A DNA stretch of 40,955 bases. It comes from Lentisphaerota bacterium. GTDB lineage: Bacteria; Verrucomicrobiota; Kiritimatiellia; UBA8416; JABMPJ01. Made by a program: the position numbers and the translations under genes. Each line of letters starts with the position of its first letter. Within the stretch, counting starts at the first letter, position 1. Below are positions 1 through 9,900 of this stretch, piece by piece. The stretch covers positions 1-40,955 of the forward strand of contig JABMPJ010000040.1 of NCBI GenBank assembly GCA_013203785.1, given 5' to 3'. The notes under the pieces were generated by a model. That model saw only the letters and a program-made list of their open reading frames with translations, ran no database searches and was not told the DNA's origin.

Positions 1-68
<68 letters not shown>

Positions 69-71
69 ACA

Positions 72-100
72 AAAAAACAGCGCTCCGCTACCTCCGTGGC
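72..100 (-). terminator. Possible weak terminator or leader between the two tRNAs
   Basis: On the minus strand a short AGCG/CGCT stem is followed directly by a run of seven T residues just before tRNA-Lys. The stem is only about four base pairs. It may partly end the tRNA-Gly transcript, or it may simply be leader sequence of a two-tRNA transcript. Confidence 0.2.
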
Positions 101-132
101 CCCGCACACCGACTGGCATGCCAAGCCGTAGC

Positions 133-157
133 CAACAAATGCCGAAGGCATTTGTTG
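133..157. repeat. Perfect 11-bp hairpin between tRNA-Gly and tRNA-Lys
   Basis: Positions 133-143 and 147-157 are exact reverse complements separated by the loop GAA. On the minus strand it sits 7 bases past the encoded CCA of tRNA-Gly. It has no adjacent T run, so it is not a canonical rho-independent terminator. It may be a processing or transcript-protection hairpin, or one copy of a dispersed palindrome. Confidence 0.8.
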
Positions 158-164
158 CGAAGGT

Positions 165-239
165 TGGAGCGAGCGAAGGGATTCGAACCCTCGACAGTCA
201 CGTTGGCAACGTGAAGCTCTACCACTGAGCTACGCTCGC
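165..239 (-). tRNA. tRNA-Gly (anticodon GCC), CCA encoded
   Basis: On the minus strand the acceptor stem GCGAGCG pairs with CGCTCGC. The D-arm reads TAGCTCAGTGGTAGAGC. The anticodon stem TCACG/CGTGA encloses TTGCCAA, giving anticodon GCC, and the T-arm carries GGTTCGAATCC. The discriminator is T and the terminal CCA is encoded (positions 165-167). All cloverleaf elements are intact. Confidence 0.97.
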
Positions 240-256
240 TTTACAAAGCGTCGTGC

Positions 257-284
257 AAGATACCCCATCCCCACAGGAATGCAA
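257..284 (-). promoter_or_regulatory. Likely promoter of the tRNA-Gly/tRNA-Lys unit
   Basis: On the minus strand a TTGCAT -35-like box (279-284) and a TATCTT -10-like box (257-262) are 16 bases apart. The -10 ends 17 bases before the 5' end of the mature tRNA-Gly, a suitable distance for a short leader removed by RNase P. Assigned by pattern only. Confidence 0.5.
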
Positions 285-328
285 CCCCTTTTTGTCATGA
301 ACCCGACAAAATCTTGACGAACTCTCTC

Positions 329-358
329 TTGCCTCTGGAAACCCTTTTCGGCTACACT
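329..358 (+). promoter_or_regulatory. Possible promoter of the M36 peptidase gene
   Basis: TTGCCT (329-334) and TACACT (353-358) are 18 bases apart on the plus strand, about 175 bases upstream of the preferred start at 533. A TTGACG at 314-319 is an alternative -35 but has no good -10 at the right distance. The match is weak. Confidence 0.25.
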
Positions 359-532
359 GTCGGCGTTGATAAAGGTGCCTTTTTCTCGCGTGCATTCTCT
401 TGAGTGCCTATAATGACCTGGGGCTCGGAAACAGGGGGCCCGGCAGGCGGGGAACCACTGACTATGAGGATGAACGGTAGGCTGTTGCCATGCGCGATGG
501 CTGAGGCGGCGAAGGGATTGGATGCAGTGAGT

Positions 533-3500
533 ATGTCGAGGCACGGGAAGCAGTTCTTTGCGTCATGGGTCGCGCTGCTCATGGTCGTGGCAAACGGTGC
601 CGATGCAGGCGCGGCTCCCCAGGGTTCCTATATCCTGACGGGACCGCACAGCGGCGAGTCGGCCGCGATTGCGCTGGACTACATTCGGACTACACAGGCG
701 CGAGCCTCGTCCTCGCCATCCGCCGTCGCGACCCGCGCGGGCGCGTGGTCCCCCGTATCGCTCGTGAAGAAGAGCGAGTACATCTCCACACACAACCGGG
801 TGACCCATCTCAATTTTGGCCAGGATGTGGGCGGGATAGAGGTGTTCAGGGGAGATGTCAACATCCACGTCAGTGCTGACGGGAGTATCATCAGCATGCA
901 GGACCGCACCGTGCGCGGAGGCGCTGCGGTGATCAACACCGAGGCCCCCAGTGTGTCGGCGCAGGCTGCCATTGCTGCGGCGGCTTCGCATCTTGGTCTG
1001 ACGGCGCCGCCCACTCTCATCCTGAAATCGGGCCCGACGGGCGTGGCTCAGAACGCTGTATTTGATTGGCCTGCGATCTCCATGGATCCCATTCCCGTGA
1101 AACTGGTCTACGTTAAACGTGTCGATAACTCTCTGCGTTTGGCATGGTTGCTTGTCGTGCGGCTGCATGACGGTCAGCACTGGTGGACCATGAACGTGGA
1201 CGCACTGAACGGTGAGGTCCTTTCTCAGTACAACCTGATCAGCGACGCGGACTACAAGGTTTACCCCTTGCCGCTGCTCAATCCTGATGATGGACCCCGG
1301 ACGACAGTGACCAATCCGGCGGACGCAACGGCGTCACCGTTCGGCTGGCACGATACCAACGGGGTAGCGGGGGCTGAGTTCACGGATACGCGCGGGAACA
1401 ACGTCTACGCCCAGGAGGATGCGGACGGAAACAATACCGGCGGCATCCGCCCGGACGGCGGTGCCTCGCTCATCTTTGATTTTCTGATAGATACTAACCA
1501 GGCACCCTCAACCTATCGAAGTGCCGCCACCGCCAATCTGTTTTACTGGAATAACCTCTGCCACGACATCCACTATCTGTACGGATTCGACGAGGCGAGC
1601 GGGAATTTTCAGGCGAACAACTATGGCAATGGCGGCTTTGACGGTGATCCTGTGCAGGCCGATGCGCAGGATGGTTCGGGGATCAACAATGCCAATTTCG
1701 GTACCCCCCCCGACGGCAGCCCCCCGCGTATGCAGATGTTTCTTTTCAATTTGACCTCGCCCTATCGGGATGGCGACCTTGAAAATTCCATTATTGTTCA
1801 TGAATATGGACACGGTGTCTCAACCCGTCTGGTGGGCGGTCCTCTGGATGTCTACGGGCTGAGGGGGGCTCAAAGCGGGGGCATGGGGGAGGGCTGGTCA
1901 GATTGGTGGGGGCTCGCGTTCACGGCTAAGCCGGGTGAAACAGGTGCCGACGCCCGTGGCATTGGGACTTATGTCCTGGGGCAGGCGATTACGGGACCTG
2001 GCATCCGGAACTACCCGTATAGCACCAATATGATGATCAATCCGTGGACGTATGGGATGCTACCCCTGACGGGCGGCGAGGTGCACAACGTCGGTGAGAT
2101 CTGGTGTGCTGTGTTGTGGGATATGTATTGGAATTTGGTGGATGTGTATGGTTTCGATCCGGATCTCCATGCCGGTGTCGGCGGCAACAACATCGCGATG
2201 CAACTCGTCATCGAAGGGCTCAAGCTGACGCCCTCTGATCCGACCTTCCTGGTTGCCCGCGATGCGATTGTTCAGGCGGACCTCTTGACATACGGCGGAA
2301 CGCATCTCTCAGAAATCTGGCTGGCTTTCGCACGGCGCGGCATGGGCCCGCTAGCCGAAGACGGCGGGGGCCACAATAGCTTGGACGTGACGGAATCGTT
2401 TGATTTGTCGGGCGGAGTGGTTCTCCCAGACAGCCCGTACGTCGCGATAGGTGAGCCGGGGGTGGGACCATTCCTGCCGTCTAACCAGGTCTACCGGATC
2501 ATGAATTTAAGCACGTCACCCGCCAACTGGCAGGTCACCAATAGCGCGCCCTGGTTGACGGTGATGCCGCAGACCGTACTGCTTCAGCCCTTTGCTTCGA
2601 CCGATGTCGTGGCGACCGTGGTGCAGAGCGTGGCGACCGGTATGGTTGAGGGTATCTATGCCGACACCATTTACTTTGAGAATCTTACGGATGCCCCGTC
2701 GAGCACGTCACGCGATGCGCTCTTGCGGGTCGGATCGAACTACGTGATGCGTTCTACTCCGTTCGATTGGATTGATCCTGTGGCGGGGCGGCACAGCCAG
2801 CTGCCCGTTGGCGGGGGCGTGGCACCACACGGCATGATGTTCAGCTTTACCTTCTACGGCGTCCGATATGGGGCGCTCCAGATATCCAGCCGCGGCGTGA
2901 TTGGGCTCCTTAATGAGATCCTTCTGCCAGGCGAAAACGCCGATATCCCGTCAGCGGATAGCCCGAACGCTATTATCGCCCCGCTCTGGGACGACCTTGT
3001 GCTCAGAGCAGACTCGGCGGTCTACTCTGGTTTGGAGGGGGAGGCCCCCAATCGTCGTCGTGTGTTTACCTGGCTGAATGTCGGGCATTCATTGGACACC
3101 AGTGCGCGCTACTCCTTCCAGGCGATCATTTGCGAGCAAGGCGACGCTGTTCAGCCCGAGAACGATTTGATATTCCAGTATAAGAATGTTTCGAAGCGCG
3201 ACGGTGTTCTGGGGGCCGGGCGTAGCGCAACCATTGGTATTGAGGATGCTGTCGGTCAGCTGGCCCGTCGCTATTCCTTCAACGGAAGCACGCTCCTCTC
3301 TGATCGCCAGGCCCTGCTCTTCACGATGAACGCGCCCCCTCCGGATACGGCACCGCCCTCCGCCGTGATCGCGGTAGAGAGTCATTCGTCAACGACCGTC
3401 CAGTTTTCGGTGACGTTCGACGAATTGGTGACCGGGCTCGCCACGAACGACTTTGTGCTGGGCGGCACGTGGCCAGGCGCGGCGCTGCTCTCCGTGGATG

Positions 3501-6343
3501 GCAGCGGGCAGACCTACACAGTCGATATCAGCATCGGCAGCGGTCTCGGTGCGGTGGAATTGAGTCTGAATGCGGCGGCAGTGCTCGACCTGGCCGGCAA
3601 CCCCAATGCGGCGACAGGGCCAGCCGTCTACGTGGCACCCCTACCGCAGACGGTATTCTTTGATAATATGGAGGCCGGGCCGGATCGCTGGACCCCATCG
3701 GAGGGCGTCTTTGCGCGGTTCACGATGGAGGGCTGGGAGTGGGGTGTGCCGAGCTATGGTCCCGTCTCCACGCCGAGCGGTACGCATTGCTGGGGGACCG
3801 TCCTGGACAGTACCTACCCCTCCGACATGAATGCCTGGGTGCAGAGCGTATCGATTCCTGTCGGTGATCATCCTGTGCTCGAGTTCCGGCTCTGGTTGGC
3901 CATTGAGCTTGGCTACGATTTTGGCTATGTGGATGTCCATGACGGCTCAGGGTGGATCAATGTTACCCCGGGCGGTGTCTACACCAGCGGGACGAGCGGT
4001 GCCTGGCTACAGGAGCGTATCGAGTTGGATAACGATGCGTTTGGTAATCGCAATATCCGGGTGCGCTTCCGCATGGAGAGCGATTTTATCTTCGAGTACG
4101 CCGGTATGTACGTGGATGATGTCCGCGTCCTGAGCGATGGAGCTCCCGGCGTGTGGGTAACCTCATATCAGCCCAGCAACGCGGTGCCGAGCAGCGCGGC
4201 GCCGGTGACGGTTGAGGTCTATAACGCCACCACGACAACCCTTCACAATGTCGCGGCGGCGGTCGCATCGGTGAGCGCCGGTCTGACCGTGACGGGCGGC
4301 CCCACCGTCTCCTATGGGACGATGGTACCGGGCGTACTTGTTTCTAGGTCGGTGTTGACGGCGAATTTCGGGGCCATGGCTACCTTTGAGGGGTCGCCTG
4401 TCTACCTCTCGCATGGCGTGAGTGCGGACGAGGGATTTCTGAATGAGGAGTGGCTCCCCATTGATATCAGCGGTGTGCTGGCGCCCGCAGGGCTTAGTCG
4501 ACTGACCGCCCGTTCGGTGCCCGGCGTGGTGGATTGGCGCGGTGTCCCGCTGCAAGGGAGCGGAGGCGCGACAGCAGCGCGCTTCCAGGTAATCTATGCC
4601 GGCTCCAACGGGGTGGTTGAACCACCCGCCGTGGGTGGGGCCGTCAGCGGTGACGATGCGTTCCTCTTTGCATTGAGCGATCTCCTGCCTTATGGCCGTT
4701 TCGGCGAGGGAGCGACCGTTCCCCCCAATCTAGGGCTGTTCGATAAAGGCTTCCGCCACGGCCTGTCTGCTGGTGACAAGGTCTACGTTCGCGCCTGGGA
4801 TGGTCCTGGCTATGCCACCTCGATTGCCTATGGTGACTCCACGCTCAAAACGCTGGCCGGGCTTGTTGAAGAGACCAAAGATTTCGGTCGCTGGATCGTA
4901 GGCTCACCGATCGACTTCATACGCGATCTCAACGGTGACTCCGTGCCGGATGGGTGGGATGTCCTGATGGGCAACGACGCGCGTCTCCCGCTCGGCCCAC
5001 TCCCCGCGACGGTCATGATGGAGAGCACCTATGGCGGTCTCTACGAACCCGGCCGGGTCGTGGCCACGACGAATTTTGTCTTTGTGGCAGATACGCGTAA
5101 CCATCGTATCCTCGTCCTCTCGACGGACCTCTCAACTATTCTGCAGAGCTATGGGACCTACGGGGTGGGTGCGGGTCAGTTCAGAAATCCACAAGGCGTG
5201 GACTTCTATGCCGCCGCTAACCGCCTCGTTGTGGCGGACACGCGCAACTACCGTATCGTCCTTTTGGACGTCAATCCGCTCACCGGGGCGCTCTCCTTCA
5301 ATGCGGCCTTTGGAAGCCAGGGCCAGTCAGCCGGTGAATTCAACGCACCATTTGCTGTGGCCGTGGTGCCGACGTCCGGTCAGATTCTGGTGGCCGATAG
5401 CGACTTCTTCGGTGTGGCGTCTGCCAACCACCGCGTGCAGCGTTTTTCGTCGACGGGCACCTGGCAGATGACGATCGGCAGCAAGGGCAGCGGATCGACA
5501 CAGTTTCTCAATCCGCTGGGCATTTCCGTCGGGGCCAGCAATCGCGTCTACGTGGCGGATGCGGGTAACCATCGCATCAAGAGCATGGATATTGGCGGAT
5601 CCAGTGTATGGCTATTCGGCACCCGCGGCTCGGGCTATGGTGAGCTCGACGGACCCCGTGACGTGCGCGAAGGACAGGCTGGCTGGCTCTTTATCGCCGA
5701 TACCGAAAACAGCAGGCTTGTCGTGCTGGATGCGCGATCAGCACCGGCCACGGTTCGTTATGTGCAAAGCTTTGGCATGATTGGGTCCGGGGACGGCCAG
5801 TTCCGTTATCCGCAGGGGATCTTTGCAATAGATGCCGGTGGACCGATCTATGTGGCCGATACGCTCAATCAGCGGGTCCAGCGTATCACGATCCGGGTGG
5901 ATGGCGATGGTGATGGTATGGACGACCTGTGGGAAGACCGCATGGGGCTGGATCCAACCGATCCGAACGACTGGGACGATGATCCCGACCATGACGGCGT
6001 GATCAATATTGGTGAGTACCGCGTCGGAACCGACCCACTGAATGGTGACAGCAACGGCAATGGCGGTGGGGATGGTTTGGAGCTGGGGCTCGGACGTGAT
6101 CCGCTCGCCGATCCGGGCTTGGATCTGTTGATCATCAGGGATCTTATCTGGACGCCATACGGCGTTGACTTCAACGTTTTGTCGGGTGGGGTCTATCAGG
6201 TGGAAACCCGGACGAATCTCTTGTACGGAGCCTGGGATAATCTGGGCGCGCCGGTCACGGGCGCGGCGCATGAAGTGCTCTCGGTTCCGCTGCCGACACC
6301 GGTTGATCCGGCCCGGTTCTACAGAATCCAGAAGACGAATTAG
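533..6343 (+). CDS. Secreted M36 (fungalysin) metallopeptidase with NHL propeller and TSP3-like calcium repeats
   Basis: This predicted secreted zinc endopeptidase has 1936 residues. I chose the ATG at 533 because it gives a compact signal peptide (MSRHGKQFF, a hydrophobic core, then ADAGAA); the frame is open back to 404, with further ATGs at 464 and 470, and no start has a strong ribosome binding site. An FTP-type propeptide follows. The catalytic domain carries zinc motif HEYGH (His423, His427) and the third ligand in GEGWSD (Glu453), as in family M36. Further domains are a BACON/Ig-like region, a Bac_Ig-like module, a jelly-roll-like segment, about five NHL repeats near residues 1500-1790 (recurring VADTRNHRI-type motifs), and DGDGDGMDD-type TSP3-like repeats near 1790-1860. 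A C-terminal module ends in FYRIQ. It is much longer than the catalytic core of M36 enzymes. A role in degrading extracellular protein is inferred. Confidence 0.92.
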   Translation: MSRHGKQFFASWVALLMVVANGADAGAAPQGSYILTGPHSGESAAIALDYIRTTQARASSSPSAVATRAGAWSPVSLVKKSEYISTHNRVTHLNFGQDVGGIEVFRGDVNIHVSADGSIISMQDRTVRGGAAVINTEAPSVSAQAAIAAAASHLGLTAPPTLILKSGPTGVAQNAVFDWPAISMDPIPVKLVYVKRVDNSLRLAWLLVVRLHDGQHWWTMNVDALNGEVLSQYNLISDADYKVYPLPLLNPDDGPRTTVTNPADATASPFGWHDTNGVAGAEFTDTRGNNVYAQEDADGNNTGGIRPDGGASLIFDFLIDTNQAPSTYRSAATANLFYWNNLCHDIHYLYGFDEASGNFQANNYGNGGFDGDPVQADAQDGSGINNANFGTPPDGSPPRMQMFLFNLTSPYRDGDLENSIIVHEYGHGVSTRLVGGPLDVYGLRGAQSGGMGEGWSDWWGLAFTAKPGETGADARGIGTYVLGQAITGPGIRNYPYSTNMMINPWTYGMLPLTGGEVHNVGEIWCAVLWDMYWNLVDVYGFDPDLHAGVGGNNIAMQLVIEGLKLTPSDPTFLVARDAIVQADLLTYGGTHLSEIWLAFARRGMGPLAEDGGGHNSLDVTESFDLSGGVVLPDSPYVAIGEPGVGPFLPSNQVYRIMNLSTSPANWQVTNSAPWLTVMPQTVLLQPFASTDVVATVVQSVATGMVEGIYADTIYFENLTDAPSSTSRDALLRVGSNYVMRSTPFDWIDPVAGRHSQLPVGGGVAPHGMMFSFTFYGVRYGALQISSRGVIGLLNEILLPGENADIPSADSPNAIIAPLWDDLVLRADSAVYSGLEGEAPNRRRVFTWLNVGHSLDTSARYSFQAIICEQGDAVQPENDLIFQYKNVSKRDGVLGAGRSATIGIEDAVGQLARRYSFNGSTLLSDRQALLFTMNAPPPDTAPPSAVIAVESHSSTTVQFSVTFDELVTGLATNDFVLGGTWPGAALLSVDGSGQTYTVDISIGSGLGAVELSLNAAAVLDLAGNPNAATGPAVYVAPLPQTVFFDNMEAGPDRWTPSEGVFARFTMEGWEWGVPSYGPVSTPSGTHCWGTVLDSTYPSDMNAWVQSVSIPVGDHPVLEFRLWLAIELGYDFGYVDVHDGSGWINVTPGGVYTSGTSGAWLQERIELDNDAFGNRNIRVRFRMESDFIFEYAGMYVDDVRVLSDGAPGVWVTSYQPSNAVPSSAAPVTVEVYNATTTTLHNVAAAVASVSAGLTVTGGPTVSYGTMVPGVLVSRSVLTANFGAMATFEGSPVYLSHGVSADEGFLNEEWLPIDISGVLAPAGLSRLTARSVPGVVDWRGVPLQGSGGATAARFQVIYAGSNGVVEPPAVGGAVSGDDAFLFALSDLLPYGRFGEGATVPPNLGLFDKGFRHGLSAGDKVYVRAWDGPGYATSIAYGDSTLKTLAGLVEETKDFGRWIVGSPIDFIRDLNGDSVPDGWDVLMGNDARLPLGPLPATVMMESTYGGLYEPGRVVATTNFVFVADTRNHRILVLSTDLSTILQSYGTYGVGAGQFRNPQGVDFYAAANRLVVADTRNYRIVLLDVNPLTGALSFNAAFGSQGQSAGEFNAPFAVAVVPTSGQILVADSDFFGVASANHRVQRFSSTGTWQMTIGSKGSGSTQFLNPLGISVGASNRVYVADAGNHRIKSMDIGGSSVWLFGTRGSGYGELDGPRDVREGQAGWLFIADTENSRLVVLDARSAPATVRYVQSFGMIGSGDGQFRYPQGIFAIDAGGPIYVADTLNQRVQRITIRVDGDGDGMDDLWEDRMGLDPTDPNDWDDDPDHDGVINIGEYRVGTDPLNGDSNGNGGGDGLELGLGRDPLADPGLDLLIIRDLIWTPYGVDFNVLSGGVYQVETRTNLLYGAWDNLGAPVTGAAHEVLSVPLPTPVDPARFYRIQKTN

Positions 6344-6347
6344 GAAG

Positions 6348-6426
6348 AACCACGAATGGACACGTATAGGCCATGGAGACCTGCACGCGAGGTGTGCTTT
6401 CCGTGCCTTCTGTGTCTTTCGTGGTT
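6348..6426. repeat. Imperfect inverted repeat between the M36 gene and the lipoprotein gene
   Basis: The left arm starts AACCACGAATGGACACG at 6348; the right arm is TGTGTCTTTCGTGGTT at 6411-6426. The outer nine bases pair perfectly (AACCACGAA with TTCGTGGTT) and the inner part imperfectly. It starts 4 bases after the upstream stop codon. It looks like a dispersed intergenic palindrome and could also act as a stem-loop at the 3' end of the M36 transcript. Confidence 0.7.
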
Positions 6427-6479
6427 AAGAAATGCCTTTGGCGAATTAACGGTATCTTGACGATTCTGGAACACACCAC

Positions 6480-6980
6480 ATGAAGTTAGAGGCTAGAATG
6501 GAACGTGGAATGAGGATGTATCTACACATATTGATGGTGTCGGTGTTGCTGCTCGCCCTCGCGAGCGGCTGTCGGCGCAAGGTCGAAGATTCACCTGTGG
6601 AGGCATCGCCGCCACCAGTAGTAGCATCAGCGATGCCGGAAACACCTCCCCCCCCTGAACCCGCGCCCGCGAAGCCTGGGATGGCGAAGGCACGACAGTT
6701 TCAAGCCGAATTTTTGGAAGAGCGTGTGAAGTCTATGCAGGAGAATCTCGTGGAATCCGCGCGCATCGTGAACGATGCCGAAAGGATGGCCCGTCAGGCC
6801 GATCCGGAGCTTGGAAAATTGTATCGTGAGCTGGTGGATGGACAAATTGCCTACCGGAAGGCCCTTGAGATGAATGCGCAGTATGCGCAAGCCAAGGCGT
6901 CCAATACCATGGCGCTAACGGAGTTCAGTCGGCTGATTGAACGCCGCGACAGCTTGAAAGAGGAGATAAGTCATGAGTAG
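6480..6980 (+). CDS. Small lipoprotein with proline-rich linker and helical C-terminus
   Basis: This 166-residue protein is a predicted lipoprotein of unknown function. The N-terminal hydrophobic stretch ends in the lipobox-like LASGC, with the acylated cysteine near residue 31. A Pro/Ala-rich linker (about 35-65) follows, then a charged, probably helical region (about 70-166) that may form a coiled coil. The start at 6480 is preceded by GGAAC about 9 bases upstream, much like the leader of the lipoprotein at 18133; later in-frame ATGs at 6498 and 6510 are alternatives. The gene overlaps the giant gene downstream by 8 bases, implying translational coupling. I infer that it helps export or anchor that protein, but no family was recognised. 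Confidence 0.8.
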   Translation: MKLEARMERGMRMYLHILMVSVLLLALASGCRRKVEDSPVEASPPPVVASAMPETPPPPEPAPAKPGMAKARQFQAEFLEERVKSMQENLVESARIVNDAERMARQADPELGKLYRELVDGQIAYRKALEMNAQYAQAKASNTMALTEFSRLIERRDSLKEEISHE

Positions 6981-9900
6981 GGGGAGCACAATGAACCGAT
7001 TGAATCGTCTGTCTGTCCGCCGCATCGCGGTGGTGGTGACAGGGCTACTGCTGATGGCTTCTGGCTCTGCCCGTGCGCTGAACCTGTTCGTACAGGTCAA
7101 TTCCAGCACTCCGAGCGATTATGTGACAGTCGTAAACAATAGTAATAGCAACAGCTATACAGTCACGAGCTCCACGTTGATTACGGGGCTGGGCACAGGA
7201 ACGCTGTTGCAGATTTTCGCCTCCTCTCCCAGTCTGAACAGCCAGTTCGTGGATTGGTCGGGGTATACGTTTGGAGTCATCGGGAGCTCCACGGCACCCA
7301 ACACCTCTTTCACGGTTGGCGCTTCTGATGATCAGTTGTTTGCCAACTTCGGGCTGCCCCAACAGGCCCTTGTCATGCACAGTGATGGCAACCAATCTGG
7401 AATGACACCAGCCGTGAACTCGACTAACTATTATAACAAGGGGTCCGACGCCAGCATCCAGACGGGACCGATCGCTGGATACGTGTTCAGGGTGTGGGGC
7501 AGCGACCTGAATGACGACCCACATCCGGCTGTGGCCGCACCCGCGAACGCATCGAGCATGGTGCGCATGGACGCTGATCAGACGGTGAAAGCTTACTTTA
7601 GCCGCCTCTATACGTTAAAAATGCTCAACGCATCGGGCCCGTCATCCGGCTCTTTGACCTATAATCTGCCTGCTGGTTCTGAGTATACGGCCACCGTTCC
7701 CAACGCAATCGTTGCGGATACGACGACGCATCGCTACCGCTGCAATGGGTGGAATGGGGGCAGCGGAGATATTCCGGCAACCGGTACGGCAACGTCCTAC
7801 GGTCCCTACACCGTATCGGCCAACTCCACGAACAACTGGCTGTGGGTTAGTCAGTACCGACTACTAATTGATGTCATCGGCGATGGAGAGGTATCTCCGT
7901 CACCTGATACAAACCACTGGTACGACGCGGGCACCAGTGTGAGTATGATCGCAACACCCACGGAGGGGAATGCGTTTCTGGGATGGTACACATCTGATGG
8001 CCAGACACTGGTGGCCAACGGTGACTTTGTGCTTACGATGAATCAAGGGTGGGACCTTCAGGCAAAGTTCGGTCCATCGAATGGCGATTCGGACAATGAT
8101 CAGCTTCCCGATTGGTGGGAGATCCGTTACGGATTGGTCGTCAGCGAAAACGCAGGCGAGGACAATGGCGGAGGGGGCGATCCGGACAACGATGGACTAT
8201 CGAATTCAAAAGAGTACGGCATTAGCAACACCAATGGTGTGGCTCCATTTGATTTTGCCGATCCTCTCAATGCGGACACCGATGACGACGGCATGGACGA
8301 CGGTTATGAACGCGGGAGCATTGACCCTGATGATTCGGTGTCGGATGGCGTCTTTATCTCGGCCGTAATCGACCGCGATAATGAAAAAGGCCGTGGCCCT
8401 TTCGGCAACCCCGACGGGGATCTGAAATGGACGACAAGCACTGGCTACGAGAGTATCCATGACGACCTTGCCAATATTGACGAGTGGACAGGCCCTGATG
8501 ACATCGTTCCGTTGACCTATGAAACCGTCGCTGTGGGGGCGATTGCCAGCGACGGGTGGTCCAATTCCCTTTCCAAGTCCGTCTACCGGGCGATTGCCAA
8601 TGTCGCGGACACGGATGACCAGACCGAGAGCAACACCACCGATACGGACGAGGACGGGTTCGACGATGGCTTCGAGTGGTCGTGGGACAGGTGGCAGCGG
8701 CTGAACGACACGAATGTGGAGGTTTTTGTCTATGGCCTCCTCGGTGAAGCCATTACGAACGAGGTGCCTGATTGGGTGGCGGCCACAAACAGCTCGCGGC
8801 GGTTTCATCCTAACCGCTCGCACACGGATATCGATGGCGTGGCGGCTGGCGCAGACGGCGATGTGCTTTACGACTATGAATCTGGTGGTGTATCGGACTC
8901 CTGGTACTCGGACATTCGCGAGTATCACGCCTCTGATGACACGGCGTTCTCCCCTGGAGTGGCTGCCGCGCCGCACTCGATTGATCGCTACCAGTTCCCC
9001 AGCTATCGGCGCTGCTCACATCCGTTCTATATTGATGTGGATCAGGACGGCCTACCGGACGGCTACGAAGTGATCTACGGTCTCGACCCCTGGTCGGCGG
9101 TCACCCCTGGAGAGGCGACGGCTGACGCTTCTCGCAATCCGGATGAAGACTACATGGCCTTCGTGACCAACCTGATTCACAAGCAGGTCTACGATGCGCA
9201 CGGGTTTGATCCGCGTACGGCGTGGGGGGCGAGTTATCCGGAGTGGAACAGTATGCCGGGGACGCCGCTTGCTGTGCCTAATTTTCCCGCCCCGAACACG
9301 CGTCCGTACGGCTACCTCGACGAGGCACGGGGTCTCGACGGTAAGCTCCAGCTGGTGCCTCTTGCTCTGGGCGTGACCACCGGTGACGACGCCACCTCAC
9401 CCGTCAGTGAAGACAGCGATGGTGACGGTATTTGGGATGGCTGGGAGCTCTATGTTGGGCTGAACCCGAATGGGGCTGACTCTGCCCTCGATATTGATAT
9501 CGGGACGCGGGACGGACTCTCGAACGGCGAGGAGTTTGACAGTTTTGTCACCGGCGTGGGCGGCACGGGGGGCGGTGCGCCGCTGGCGGGGTGGATGAAT
9601 AAGATTTTCCCGACCGACCCCAACGACCCTGACACGGATGGGGATTTGATCCTGGATGGTACCGAGCAGATCGAAGCCAACGCGCCGGCGACTAACTACA
9701 CTTTCCGGCTGGCCATGTCGGATGGGTCCTTTACCACCGAAACCGTGAATGGGGGAAGCTGGCAAATATGGGCGCCGCCGTATGACATGGGCGGCTGCTA
9801 CGTGGGCGGCGGTATGAATCCGACTTCGGCCGACACCGACCATGATGGATTGCCGGATTCGTGGGAGGCGGCCTTCCACGACACGATGAACGGTGCGTTG

